Numbered from the stretch's first letter, positions 18,672-28,990 are shown. The stretch is DNA of 64,000 bases from Gracilariopsis chorda (GCA_003194525.1 NBIV01000022.1:434001-498000), one strand, 5' to 3'. Translations and numbers: made by a program. The notes: generated from the letters alone by a model not told the origin.

Positions 18672-20816
18672 CTTCAGGAGGTACATCAGAACTTCTTTCA
18701 AAAGGTTCCAATGTCGACCTGTGATGTTCTGAGACGCCTGGTCAAGGCGCAATAAAGCAAACGCGATGTCCGGTCGAGTACAATCCGTCAACAATCGGAG
18801 AATCCCGACAATTTGTCGGTAAAGGTCGCTGAGGCTTGTAAGCAGTGTACCGTTGTCGCTAGGGCCGTGCAACTTGGCTTTCCAAGCGTGGGGGGACTGT
18901 AGAGTATTGCAGGTGGAAAGCTGGGCAAAGGGAAGAGCTTACTCTATGTAGTTAGGCTGGCTGATATGTATACCATGATCGGTGTAGGTGATCGTCTATC
19001 GGAGGTATGTTGTCATTGTGGCAATTCGGCCGATGTTGTACTTTTTTGAGAGCTGTGAGAACAGACTGTCGATGTTGCTGGTGGTGGTTGAGGCGACTAC
19101 CTAGTCGTCACTGTTGAGACAAATGATGATGTAGTCGTTGGGTGACTTGTGTTTCATAAACAGCCATTGGTCGCCCGGAGCGTGGGTAAACCCGATCCTG
19201 CGTAAGCAGTCGATGGCGCCTTCGAGGTAGTAGAAAAAACCGGACGGCTTACCGTAAAGATTGCGGAAAAGCCGGCCCCCGGGTGTTGGGTGCTTGAACG
19301 AACCATCGAAACGCGGGGGTTGTCGCACAAATACCGGCTTTTCATACCGATAGAGTTCGTGAGGGTATGCTGTGGTCACGTCGAAGTGTTGAATATGGAG
19401 ATTATTGGCGGCGGCCATCGCGAGCGTTAGCCGGACGGTTTCCTTTTGGGCTAAATGCACCGAGGTGTGATCTGGGTCAAAGTGCTGGTGGGGTTTCATA
19501 AGGGCACCACGAACGGCCAGACGCGCTTCTCGCTGTAAGAGTTCTTCGATGAGCCCGTGCTTATAACAATACTTCATGTTAAGGGGGATGAGCTTTGCTG
19601 GAAGCTGGTCCTTCGGGAGCCAATGGATGAATCCCAGTTTATCCAAATTGTCTAATTCTGCATCGTGTGCTTGTGCCCAGTATTGGGCATCGGGGTATCG
19701 TTGAGCATGCCGTCTTGATGGAGGGGCTGGCGTGAATATGTCAATTTGGCTGGGAGTTGGTGTTGGGGCGAATGCGCGGAAAGCGGCATTGGTAGAGTAT
19801 ACTGGATCGGCTTCGCACTGATATGGCTTGAAATCGATGTCTCGAACCTTTCGATACTCATTAGTTCTAACGTTCTGGACCATTACGTGTGAGCTGTTAA
19901 TGCCGAACATGTATCGGACGAGAATGCCCCGTTCGTCGAGCTTGCGCTGAGCGTGGGGGTCGGTTATCACTGGGATGCTGCCGAGCTGTCCAAATATTAG
20001 CATGTTCGACACGGTTGGAGGTTGTGAGTGCCATTCGGTGTAGGGGATTTTTTGTGTAGTGCTGTGGAGAATGCGGTTGTATTTGAGAGAAGCATCACGA
20101 GGTGCGTCTTCCCAGTAGGCGTTTGGCAGTCTCGAGTGCAAGAGGCTGGCCCGGAAGATGCGTGAAAGGGTGCCGATTACCCACTTGGCGAGCGAGTTTT
20201 CCTGGGGAATGTATGGCGTCGATGTTGAGAGCTGCGTGCCATGGCCGTCAAGAATGCATCGGAAAGTGTGAGAACAATACTCGCTTGCGTTGTCTGTGGT
20301 GATGAGAAGCGGGGACAGGCCAAACTTTTTGCGCACATGGTTGAGAACTTGCGCAGTAAAGGCGTATAACTGGTCTCTAGTTGCCTTGCAGAAATTGAAA
20401 AGGAATCTGGTCGTGGTTTCCAGGAAGAATACGAAGTACTTCCTGCCGTGGGTAGATTGAGGTTTGATGGGGGCGGCGATGTCCGACGAGACTGTGTGTC
20501 CTCGGTCGTATTGGTGATCAGTCTTCTTATGGGCCATATTCATGCGCTTGCCGTGGATGCACCCTCTGCAAGAGATCGGAGGAGGAGTTCGCTGTAATAT
20601 TCGCGAAAGATTCAGTAAGCCGCACTTGGCCATTTCTTGAAGGGTGCGTGGTCTGAGGTCGTTATACCGCAGGTGCCATTCATGAAAGGCGGCTGCAAGT
20701 TCCAAGTTTGGTTTTGCTCTTGTGGGCAGGGCAATCGGGGTGGTCTGGGGTTGGGGTTTGAGTGAAGGGTGTGGAGCAAAACCCTGCGATGGGTGATGTC
20801 CACCGGAAGTCTGGAG
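18612..20816 (-). pseudogene. Copia integrase and reverse transcriptase remnant
   Basis: Integrase: CRGCIHGK zinc-finger end, ITTDNASEY (second Asp), and ENSLAKWVIGTL where the catalytic Glu is expected. RT: HFDVTTAYPHELYRYEKPVFVRQPP, RLFRNLYGKPSGF. The catalytic YVDD position reads NSDD and is followed at once by a stop (about 19101). The RT continues degraded to CTRPDIAFALLRLDQAS. The loss of YVDD and several frame breaks make it inactive. Confidence 0.88.
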
Positions 20817-20825
20817 TCCGCCCCC

Positions 20826-21535
20826 TTGAGAGGTGAGCTGCAGCGGAAAGAGCCCTCTGTCCGTGCTCAGTGCTAGGCACGCCGGGTGAAAGACTGGAGA
20901 TGGTTGCTGGATGTACCTACAGAGGTGAGGAAGAAGGGATTATATGACCAACGGTATTGGCGGCGAACCTGAGTGAAAAGGGGCAAAAAACAACAGCAAG
21001 CGGCACAATAGGACGGTGAGTGTGCTCTGGACACAACACCGGGAGCGATGCCAAGGACCGTGCGACAAGCGGGAACAGGTCCATAGGCGGAGTGAAAGCG
21101 ATAATATTAACCAAAGAAATATCCTATACAGGAACGGAAACCAATCGGAGTCTCTGGACGACGCTGGTCCCTGAAAAGAAGGTGACGAACGATAAAGTGT
21201 TTCCTAGTTGATCCTGATGAGTAGAAGCACCAGAGTCCAACGTGGTTACCCTCCGAGGGGAGTTGTAAACCTAAACAGATGGTTACGACTATCGCCTGGT
21301 CTTTTGGAAGAAGATATGACTCAGTTACCCTTTACTGTGGGGGAGGTGAGGGGAGCTGAACCTGCCTTCAGTAGGTTCTACCACTGTAAAGTGTAATAAC
21401 TATCTAAGCATATGTTTAAACCTTGCGTGGTCCATGCAAGTGGCTAGCCCGCTGTCAGGATGCCCTCGCACGGCTGTGTCGCCCACATTCACCTATCAGA
21501 TGTCCGGTGTACCCAGTATACCACTTGTACCCAGG
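20826..21535 (+). mobile_element. ~710-bp non-coding insertion, element B
   Basis: Splits the Copia element between protease and integrase. The head TTGAGAGGTGAGCTGCAGCGG followed by CGGGTGAAAGAC aligns with the heads of elements A and C, while the rest differs. No coding capacity. The right boundary is approximate. Confidence 0.5.
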
Positions 21536-23396
21536 TCAGACATCCAATTCACCTGTGATGGTTACCATTACGTCCGGTTCCAAAACAAGCCAAAATGGGG
21601 TGTGCCTCGTAGTCATATCCACGTCACCTCGCGAGGAACTATAGTGTACCTGAATGAAGCCATGCCCGAAATCACGGATTCCATTGCTACACAAGGGGTT
21701 CGCGCGTTTTGGCTTAAGCTTGTTGGGCTTTTGCTGGCGTCTGCACACTGTGCCTGCAATGTCGCACGCGGGAGGTTTCTTGCTTTGGGGCGCAGAGGTG
21801 CGAATGGCTTGTGAGGTTGCATTGGACGCTGCAGCAGTCCCGGCCAAGAAGTACCCGTTTCCCTGCCACTTCGTGGTTGCTATGACTGCGGGGATGGCTG
21901 CGTCGATAACAAAGGCAAGTTTAGGGGTAAAGGCCACAAGGCCGTATTGATTAGAGAGGGCATGAACGGAGATAAGTGTACCCTTAATGCCTTTGACGAC
22001 CAAAGCTGGGAGGGATACTCGTGTATTGCCTTTAGTTTTGAGGCTGATTGTTCTCATCTGATGTATGGGAAAATTTGTAGCGTCGGCGGTGGTAATATAT
22101 GAGGGTTGGGAAAGCGAGGTAGCGTTGATTAGTGGTAAGCACGTGTAGGTTGGGTGAGCGCCAGAGTCTACCAGAAACTTACCCTCGTTTTGGGCGGGGT
22201 CTGTGGTGATTATCTGCGACTCCTGTAAGTTCTGTATGGCCTGCAAAAGTTGTGCGGAGACTGGATCACTGTTTCCAAAGGATTGGGCGCTGGCCTGCGT
22301 AGTGGCCTTTTTCTTAGGCGCTTTTGGGTTGTACGGTGCCGATCTCCCTTTTCTGCTCTGAGCAGTTAGACGTTCTTCTATGTGGCGAAGCGTGCAGTTC
22401 ATATTAGCCATCGTGCTACTTATTTTTGAAAGCGTGGACACCATTTGCTGCAACGTGCTGGTCTATGGTTCTCGGTATGGAGGTTGATGTGCGTCCAACT
22501 GAAGAATAGTGGAATCTAATGGGTGGTTTGGGGCAGGCGCATATGTTTTGAGCGTTTTGCGCAGCTTTACGAGAGGTGCGGGTGTCTTGGTAGCTAGCAA
22601 GGTTGCCAATATTCCTGAAAAAGGGTTCGGCGCAGCAGTAAGATCAAAAAGAGCAAGCGTACCGGTGCGTTCTTCATTTTTGTACTCTGATACTCTGTTC
22701 TCGGTTAGCAGCGCTTGGTGGCGACGATGGTTTTCCAGGTATTGTTCTAGGCATTCTTTCGTAGTAAAAATAAGTCTTACAGCTTCTGAAACCAGGTGAT
22801 CAACGTCAAGTAGTGGTTTATGATCTATTATCGTTTAAAAGTAGGATACAATATGAAACGGGGAGTTGCTAAAGAGCGAATCCGCTATTAATTGATCGAT
22901 TTCGTCTGATATGCTGTTAGTGATAAGACCGCTGCATTATGCGTTAGATTTCGTTTTGGTCGTCCGTTTCTCGTATAAAATCTGATGATAGTATTGCCAA
23001 GTACCCATGCGTCGCAATTATGTCAGTTATTGATGCTTTTCACTGTCAAAAGTTGAATTTTGTAAGCTTTTTGAAAGTTCCGTTGCTGAAATCCGAGATC
23101 TGCGTTGTGGCGCCTTCAAATAGATGCGTAAACTAATGCATGAAGGCAAGTTGTGCGTCTGATAGAGCGGACCTGGCGCTTGCGCTTTGACTAGATGATT
23201 GGTCGTTTGCTATGACGGACCTATTACGTGCGCGTGTTGGAGCCCAAAGCCGTCGTGTATTACGCTGTTAACTCCGCTACAAAGAAGTAAACAGCCTGGT
23301 TGGTGTGGTGGTAATGGTTTTGGTGACCTTCTGGCAATTCGCTTGTGGGAAGCAGCGGATCGGATTTTTTTTTTTCGTGGGTTTAGGCCCATAACC
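21536..23396 (-). pseudogene. Copia Gag/protease remnant
   Basis: Minus strand from the PBS. The Gag part is decayed. The clear stretch (22453-21536) has a coiled-coil-like start (MVSTLSKISSTMANMNCTLR) and the aspartic protease box LVDSGAHPTYT. It ends ITGELDV just before insertion B. No zinc knuckle was recognised. Confidence 0.75.
23386..23396 (-). promoter_or_regulatory. Copia primer-binding site, initiator tRNA-Met half-molecule type
   Basis: Directly next to the 5' LTR the minus strand reads GGTTATGGGCC. This is complementary to the anticodon-loop region of eukaryotic initiator tRNA-Met (GGCCCATAACC) and not to a tRNA 3' end. Confidence 0.75.
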
Positions 23397-23513
23397 TGTG
23401 ATGACGCTATGGAAGGAGCCGATGGCTCGAAGTTTACTGAGGTGTCGTCGCCTTCGAGTTGAAGTGTACTAGGCGGCGGCGGCTAAGGTGTGCGCTGGCT
23501 ACGTGTGACAACA
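23397..23513 (-). repeat. Copia 5' LTR
   Basis: 117 bp, TGTTG...ATCACA on the minus strand. It matches 17139-17261 with substitutions and a small deletion in a GGCGGC run. Confidence 0.8.
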
Positions 23514-24097
23514 CATTCCAAGTTTGCAGGCACTTTATTGAAGTTACGAAGGGTACATTTTTGCCGATTTTGGCACTCCCAAAACCCAAAGCTCCTGCAA
23601 TTGAGATCTTGATAGACATACCCTGTTTTCCGCCTTAATTTGGATCTGTGATAGAAGTCAAATTTTTACAAAACCAAAATTTCCCTAATTACAAAAAAGA
23701 GAAACAGGTTTTCTCATCTTCAGCCACCTTTTTGGCCAAAAATTCGTCTCAATTTAAGCCCTGTCTCAAGTAAAGCCCTTTTGAGCGCTACCAACGTTAC
23801 CTAGGGTAAAGGTTACTGTAGAGGTATCGAAAACTCTCCAATCTGAGTTACTGGATGGACCAGCTATCATATCTCTGATGCGATCACATCCGTGGTGGGA
23901 AATGACAAGGTTTTCCCTGCTGATCGTTGCTTCCTCCCCATAAACCGCACGAGTTATTCTTGTATCCTATTGCGCTGAACTTACATCTATTCGAAAGGGA
24001 ATCGGAACACAAGGGTTAGAGCGTTTTCCCGTGCGTTGCTATAGAGTAACAAAGTCCATCCCTGGCTACCCACCCCTGTAACCCTTTTTTCTTCGCA
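23514..24097. other. Intergenic region upstream of the M1 aminopeptidase
   Basis: Contains GGGCTTTACTTGAGAC and GGGCTTAAATTGAGAC in tandem on the minus strand (about 23746-23778). The second is exactly shared with 11653-11668. Otherwise nothing recognised; the proximal 200 bp should hold the aminopeptidase promoter. Confidence 0.5.
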
Positions 24098-26533
24098 ATG
24101 CCTTGTGGAGGTACACATCTGGATGCGCGCTTAGCTGATCCCTTCACCGATTCCTACGCCAAACCGCATTATCAGCCTCGTCTACCCTTGCGACCAACAC
24201 ACATAGCTTTGGAGCATCACTTTTCCATAGCCGAACGTACCATACAGGGAACCGTGACACACACTTTAGTAGCTCAATGGCCGGGTGCGCACGTTATAAC
24301 ACTACACGCCGAGGACTTTGATCAGGTCCAGGTCACTTCACCTGATGACGACAAGCTTTCATTTACCTACGACGGCCATCTGATTCAGGCTGTGTTCAGC
24401 TTTCCGCTCGCAAATGATGAGAAAGTTTCACTGGTGATTTCATATCACGTGATCGATCCGATCGACGGTGTTCTTTTTAGCATAGAAAGAGAAGGTCACT
24501 GGGTTGTATCTGATCATGAAACAGAACGTGCTCGTTATTGGCTGCCTGTAATTGATCATCCTAGCGTTCGTACCACTCTAACGTTCAAACTTCACACGCC
24601 AGCGGAAGATAATCTTATTGCCTTAGCCAATGGAGAACTCATTTCTGAACAAACTGTTGGCAGCGAGAAGGTATCGCACTGGGAAATGAAGCAGTTAACG
24701 CCGAGCTACTTGATATGCGTGGCTATTGGGCGATTTGTTGTCGCAGACGGGGGTGAGCACCACGGAAAACCCATCAAGTTCTTCGGCGTGAAAGGTGGAC
24801 GCCACCCGTACACGGAAGAAGATCTTGCGTTTACTTTTGGGCGAACGAAGGAAATGATCGAATTCATGGAGAACAAAGTTCATTTTGAACTCCCATGGCC
24901 AAAGTACTACCAATTCTGCGTCGGAGATGTGGGTGGGGCGATGGAGAATAGTTCGCTGGTGTCTTATGATGAGTGGTATATGTTAGACGAGCGAAGTGCA
25001 AGCGAGAGGTCACACAGAGTTGATAGCACCGTCGTCCATGAACTGGCGCACACATGGTTTGGTGATACTGTTGTTTGCTCAGACTTTTGTCACAGTTTTC
25101 TCAAGGAGTCGTTCGCAACTCTTATTTCTGCGGAATGGTATCACCACAAAGATGGCGAAGAAGAATTTCAGAGCACATTGACACGATATGCCGAGGCCTC
25201 ATTTTCCGAAACAGCGGAATATGTCCGTCCGATCGTATGGAGGAGTTATGAATCGTCCTGGTCTCTTTTTGATAGACATTTGTATACTAACGGAGCTTGG
25301 CGGCTTCATATGCTTCGAAATAAGCTAGGCAATGACACGTTCTGGAGTGGAGTCTCACGCTACCTTCACAAGCGCGCTTGGCAAACCGTTGAAACGGACG
25401 ATTTTCGTAGAGATCTCGAAGATTACGCACACGAAGAGCTCTGCTCTTTCTTCGATCAATGGTTTTACAGCAAGGGTCATCCTGTTCTCGAAATATCATT
25501 TTCGTACGATGCGTCTAAAAGCGGCTTGGCAACTATCACTATAACACAAGTACAAAGAGATGAAAAGAAAGGCGTCGGGTTGTTTGACATTACTATTGAT
25601 GTTGCCATGGAGGTTGGATCTGGAGTCTGGGAAACGCACACTCTCACAATGGAAAACGGTTCCACTTTCGCGCAATTAGTTGAAAAAGTGCCTTCGAAAC
25701 CGCTTCAAGTGGTCATCGATCCCGAGAAGAAAGTGCTTTATGAAATTTCCAAAGTGAACGGTTTGGGTGACGACATGTGCGTACGCTCTCTCGCACACGC
25801 TCCAACATTTGCGGGAAGGCATCAAGCATTGGAACTCTTGTTTCAGTCTGGATCCCGTAGGGCCAGAGCGGCACTGAAAGATGCGCTGAAGAAGGATAAT
25901 CACTGGAATATCCGTTCTACGATTGCGAAACGAATGGGGAATTCTAAACGGAAGGACTATCTTGAAGTCCTCATCGACGCCGCATTTACGGAACATGATG
26001 CCCGTGCTACGCCAACTATCCTAGCTGCAATTGGAGAATTCCGGGAGCCCGAGGCGGAGAAGGCCTTGCTCAAGTTCATACAGGACGGCTGCGATATGAT
26101 GCGTCCGTACGGTGCGATGGGCATGGCGATTTCGAGCTTAGGCAAGATGCGGAACATAGAGCATCTAGAGTTGATCACGAGCTTTTTGGAGGAGTTCCGC
26201 AAAGGAGGAAAGAGTTTTGAAATCCCGCGGGCGGCAGCGATGGGCTTGGGGCATTTGAGAGACTGGAAAGCAACGGAAGTGCTCATGAGAAACTCGTACC
26301 CACCTAACTTGAACTTGCCTAACAGAGTGAGGTGTGGACTGCTGGATGCCATGGCAAAGAGCGCTGTTTATGAAACTAGAGGTAACCGAATCAAGCTGTT
26401 TGACTTTATAGAACGTGTGTGCATGAGCGATGAAGCGAAGATGGTGGCGATGGTGGCTGGAAGAGCTCTGGTTTCTCTTTCTGATGTTGGAAACCCGATA
26501 AAGGCGTTGAATGAATTGGAGAAAACGAGTTGA
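24098..26533 (+). CDS. M1-family zinc aminopeptidase with HEAT-like C-terminal half
   Basis: 811 residues, single exon, ATG at 24098. The gluzincin core is complete: GAMEN at 280-284, the zinc site HELAH at 314-318 with the third ligand E337 in FLKESFAT, and YTNGAWRLHMLR for the catalytic Tyr. The enzyme removes N-terminal residues from peptides, probably in the cytosol since no targeting signal is visible. After about residue 560 come helical repeats (ALLKFIQDG, AAMGLGHLRDW) typical of M1 enzymes with a HEAT-repeat tail. The frame stops at 26533, but a coiled-coil segment continues in the +1 frame. Its 3' end faces the Arf-like gene. Confidence 0.93.
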   Translation: MPCGGTHLDARLADPFTDSYAKPHYQPRLPLRPTHIALEHHFSIAERTIQGTVTHTLVAQWPGAHVITLHAEDFDQVQVTSPDDDKLSFTYDGHLIQAVFSFPLANDEKVSLVISYHVIDPIDGVLFSIEREGHWVVSDHETERARYWLPVIDHPSVRTTLTFKLHTPAEDNLIALANGELISEQTVGSEKVSHWEMKQLTPSYLICVAIGRFVVADGGEHHGKPIKFFGVKGGRHPYTEEDLAFTFGRTKEMIEFMENKVHFELPWPKYYQFCVGDVGGAMENSSLVSYDEWYMLDERSASERSHRVDSTVVHELAHTWFGDTVVCSDFCHSFLKESFATLISAEWYHHKDGEEEFQSTLTRYAEASFSETAEYVRPIVWRSYESSWSLFDRHLYTNGAWRLHMLRNKLGNDTFWSGVSRYLHKRAWQTVETDDFRRDLEDYAHEELCSFFDQWFYSKGHPVLEISFSYDASKSGLATITITQVQRDEKKGVGLFDITIDVAMEVGSGVWETHTLTMENGSTFAQLVEKVPSKPLQVVIDPEKKVLYEISKVNGLGDDMCVRSLAHAPTFAGRHQALELLFQSGSRRARAALKDALKKDNHWNIRSTIAKRMGNSKRKDYLEVLIDAAFTEHDARATPTILAAIGEFREPEAEKALLKFIQDGCDMMRPYGAMGMAISSLGKMRNIEHLELITSFLEEFRKGGKSFEIPRAAAMGLGHLRDWKATEVLMRNSYPPNLNLPNRVRCGLLDAMAKSAVYETRGNRIKLFDFIERVCMSDEAKMVAMVAGRALVSLSDVGNPIKALNELEKTS

Positions 26534-26774
26534 TAATCAGTCGAAACCAAGGATTCGGAGGCTGAAGGAACGCGCGAGGGCACGAATTAACGGGCGAGAT
26601 GGCGGACTGAGGGAAACGGCGGTTATGTTTGAGAAGATGCAAAAGGAATTGAAGGAGCTGGAGAGAAAAGTGGAGGAGCTACAGGGAAAAGTGGAGGCGC
26701 AGAACTCGGGAAAAAAGGGTGGACGAGAAAAGGGCGAGAAGACAAGCACGCTGATGAGCGATGAAGGCTGTTGA
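26534..26774 (+). other. Coiled-coil reading frame continuing the M1 aminopeptidase after a one-base shift
   Basis: The +1 frame (open from 26511) reads on with a basic segment (RIRRLKERARARI) and a heptad-rich helix (MQKELKELERKVEELQGKVE), ending at a stop at 26774. A single-base difference in the AAAA run at about 26522-26525 would join the two frames. M1 enzymes with HEAT tails often end in such a coiled coil, so this is probably the true C-terminus. Confidence 0.55.
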
Positions 26775-27139
26775 GCGCCGTGTGTTTGAAGCAGGCGCTT
26801 TGTTGTGTGACACGGGCGTGCGGTATCGCTGGAGCGCTGTTCCAACTTGGAACTTCCAAAAGTGTGATGCAGGACAAGCTGGTGTTATTGGGGTTTTATG
26901 GGCAAGATAAGATGAGAATATACACGGTACGCTACACACGAAGTTGTATAAACGAAACTGCAGGGCGTGGGGAAGGGGAGGAGGGGTGTGGTATCTGGGA
27001 ATGGTCGGGATAAGAAGTGCTACCTGAGCGGTTTGCAGAGAAGGATTGAACAAAAAACAAAGGGGCCGCGGGGGGGTAGGGGAGCGGAAGGGGGGAGGGG
27101 GGAGCGGGAGAGGCGGAGTATACAACGGTTGAATAGATA
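26775..27139. other. Convergent 3' intergenic region
   Basis: Holds the 3' UTRs of the M1 aminopeptidase and Arf-like genes. A purine-rich run (27060-27118) has no coding sense. Confidence 0.4.
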
Positions 27140-27715
27140 TCACGAGTAGCCGTAAAGCTTGAGTTGGTCCACCATCCACTTGAATCCGTCGCGCAGGTTT
27201 GTACCGTCTGTGGCAACAGTTGGCAAGACCTTATAGTTGCGCACCGGAAGATCATGCAGTTCCAAATCATTGGCAATTTGATCGATTGATACGGCTTCCG
27301 GGAGGTCTTGCTTGTTTGCTAGCACGAGTAACGGGATGTCCGGAACAATGAGACTTTTCTTCTTCTTATCTCCGAAGAAGAGTTTCTTCAACTCTTCAGC
27401 GGCTTGGGGGAGGCGGGAGGGGTCGGAGGAATCTACGACGTAGGCCACTCCGTTGGCCTCCTTGCTGTAGGTGCGCCAGAGAGCGCGTACCTTCTCGAGC
27501 CCGCCTACGTCGTACAGCTCGAAGTCCATGCCGTCCACTTTGACGACTTCCTTGTTCATGCCGAGGGTGGGAATAGTCTCTAGCCTCTTGCCGTGCTTTA
27601 CGTGATACAAGATAGTAGTGGTGCCGGAGCCGTCCAAGCCGACGAGCAAAACGCACGGCAGGTCGGTGTCCTTTCCACCGGGACGCCCGGCGCACGCACT
27701 AAGCGCGGCACCCAT
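27140..27715 (-). CDS. Arf/Arl-family small GTPase with altered P-loop and switch II residues
   Basis: 191 residues, ATG at 27715. The N-terminal MGAALSAC is a myristoylation signal (Gly2, Ser6) with a nearby Cys8. Arf landmarks: GLDGSGTTT (26-34), PTLGMN with the switch I Thr50, YDVGGLEKVRALW (68-80), NKQD, and a G5 box reading TDGTN. The P-loop Lys of GxxxxGK is Thr32, and the Gln after DVGG is Leu73. In other Arfs the Lys is needed for nucleotide binding and Gln-to-Leu blocks hydrolysis. It therefore looks like an Arf-like protein with unusual or lost GTPase activity, probably membrane-associated. Divergent from the 8-Cys membrane protein gene. Confidence 0.88.
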   Translation of the reverse strand: MGAALSACAGRPGGKDTDLPCVLLVGLDGSGTTTILYHVKHGKRLETIPTLGMNKEVVKVDGMDFELYDVGGLEKVRALWRTYSKEANGVAYVVDSSDPSRLPQAAEELKKLFFGDKKKKSLIVPDIPLLVLANKQDLPEAVSIDQIANDLELHDLPVRNYKVLPTVATDGTNLRDGFKWMVDQLKLYGYS

Positions 27716-28399
27716 GAGGAGGGGGTCACTAACGGCGCGCAGGGACTGCGAAGGGAATGAAGGAAGGGGGAAGGGGGGAGGGGGATGCGGTAGCAGGGGC
27801 TAAGCGGGATGGGAGGGGAAGAGAGAGAGAGAGAGGGGCGAGAAGGGAGGGGGTTGGGGGAGGAGGCGGGGCGAGAGGCCTGCGATGCAACGGCGGCGGT
27901 GCGTGACAGCTGCCGAATCGATCGAGTTGCGCCACTTTGCACGACACGCGCGCCTACTTTCTTTGCAAGCGCGACGCGCCACGGTGGCAGCGCACGCGCG
28001 CTGACAGCGCAACGGCTGTAATGTCAGGATGACGCCGCTGCGCACTGGCGCGGCGCACGAGAGCGTGTCAGCCGCGCGCGCCGCCACCTTGAGCAATCAT
28101 CCGACAGCTATGACCACCAACTCGGTATTACAAAGGTACCAACGGTATACGACGCGTACAACCGCAACATAACTTTATATACCCCTAATCAAGTTGCTCC
28201 CTTATTCTCGCTCCCACCTCCGCGCCGTTGCTGAAAGTGCCCCGCTCTTCGTGTTGTTGCCAGCCCCGTAGCTCAACTCAGCACATACATACCCCCAACC
28301 CCCTGCGTTCATCGTCATGACTGCCGCCTGTTCTCTCAGTCGCTCTCCCTGCGTCTCCCCCCTCCCTCCCGTCTTCATGCCTTCTCTGCTCTCCCCCAA
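27716..28399. promoter_or_regulatory. Divergent promoter region with TATA box
   Basis: TTTATATA at 28174-28181 is a good TATA box for the plus-strand gene, about 220 bp before its ATG. The half nearest the Arf-like gene is CpG-rich with GA-rich runs. ATGCCTTCTCTGC at about 28377 starts a very short upstream open frame that ends before the main ATG. Confidence 0.5.
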
Positions 28400-28990
28400 A
28401 TGATCCCTTCCCCCCTCGTCCCCCTTCAGCTCTTGCTGCTCGTCACGCGCGTGCTCGCCGCTTGCAACCAGCTCGACCCCCACCAGTGCGCCCGCACCTG
28501 CGTCCCCTTCCACGCCGGTACTCCCAAGCAGGCCGATTTCTCCTGCGGAGACTGGTGGCTTCGCGCAAACTGCTGCAATGGCACAGACCCCATTCCACTC
28601 GTCACTAGCACTTATTTCACCTGCTCCTGCGAGAGTAAGTCTCCCATTAATCTCTTTCCGCCACGCGTCCCTACCGCATGTCACACCAAACCCCTAACAC
28701 TCCCCTACGTCTTCTGTGTGTTCAGCCCTCGGAATGACCACTCGCGGACTCGTTGTCATTGTTCTCCTCGCTGTTGGCGCTCTAGTAGTCGTCTTCGCAG
28801 CCGTGTTTTACGTCCTGTATCGGTGCGTTTTGCACACGCCTCAACTTCCTACAAACTGTACCGCCCATTCTGTCGCGCAGACTACTGACTGGCGCGACGC
28901 TGTATTCGCAGACAAAAGAAGAAAGTCCAAGCGGAGGAAGAAGAGCGCCGCCGCGCCATTGAAGAGGCCCAGGTCTACCTTCCGAGATGA
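28400..28990 (+). CDS. Small type I membrane protein with an 8-cysteine ectodomain
   Basis: Three exons: 28400-28634, 28726-28822 and 28912-28990 (introns GTAAGT...TTCAG and GTGCGT...CGCAG), 136 residues. In order: signal peptide (PLQLLLLVTRVLA), an ectodomain of about 57 residues with eight Cys including NCC and CSC and an NGT glycosylation site, one transmembrane helix (GLVVIVLLAVGALVVVFAAV), and a basic then acidic cytosolic tail (RQKKKVQAEEEERRR) ending VYLPR. Splicing is predicted from consensus sites and from the tidy product; transcript data would settle it. Family not recognised; eight paired Cys suggest a disulfide-stabilised surface receptor or ligand. Confidence 0.65.

Larger units (their letters stand above)
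17139..23513 (-). mobile_element. Copia-type LTR retrotransposon, degenerate, carrying two nested insertions
   Basis: Bounded by direct repeats of 123 and 117 bp. Read on the minus strand the order is LTR, PBS, Gag region, protease, integrase, RT, RNase H, LTR, the Copia order. Most frames are broken. Insertions at about 17961-18671 and 20826-21535 separate RT from RNase H and protease from integrase. Clear flanking target duplications were not found (AATTT against CATTC). Confidence 0.88.

Noticed and set aside
28202-28684. 160-codon minus-strand open frame
   Set aside because: It overlaps the TATA-bearing promoter and signal-peptide exon of the plus-strand gene, and its Gly/Glu-rich composition is the reverse of CT-rich sequence.
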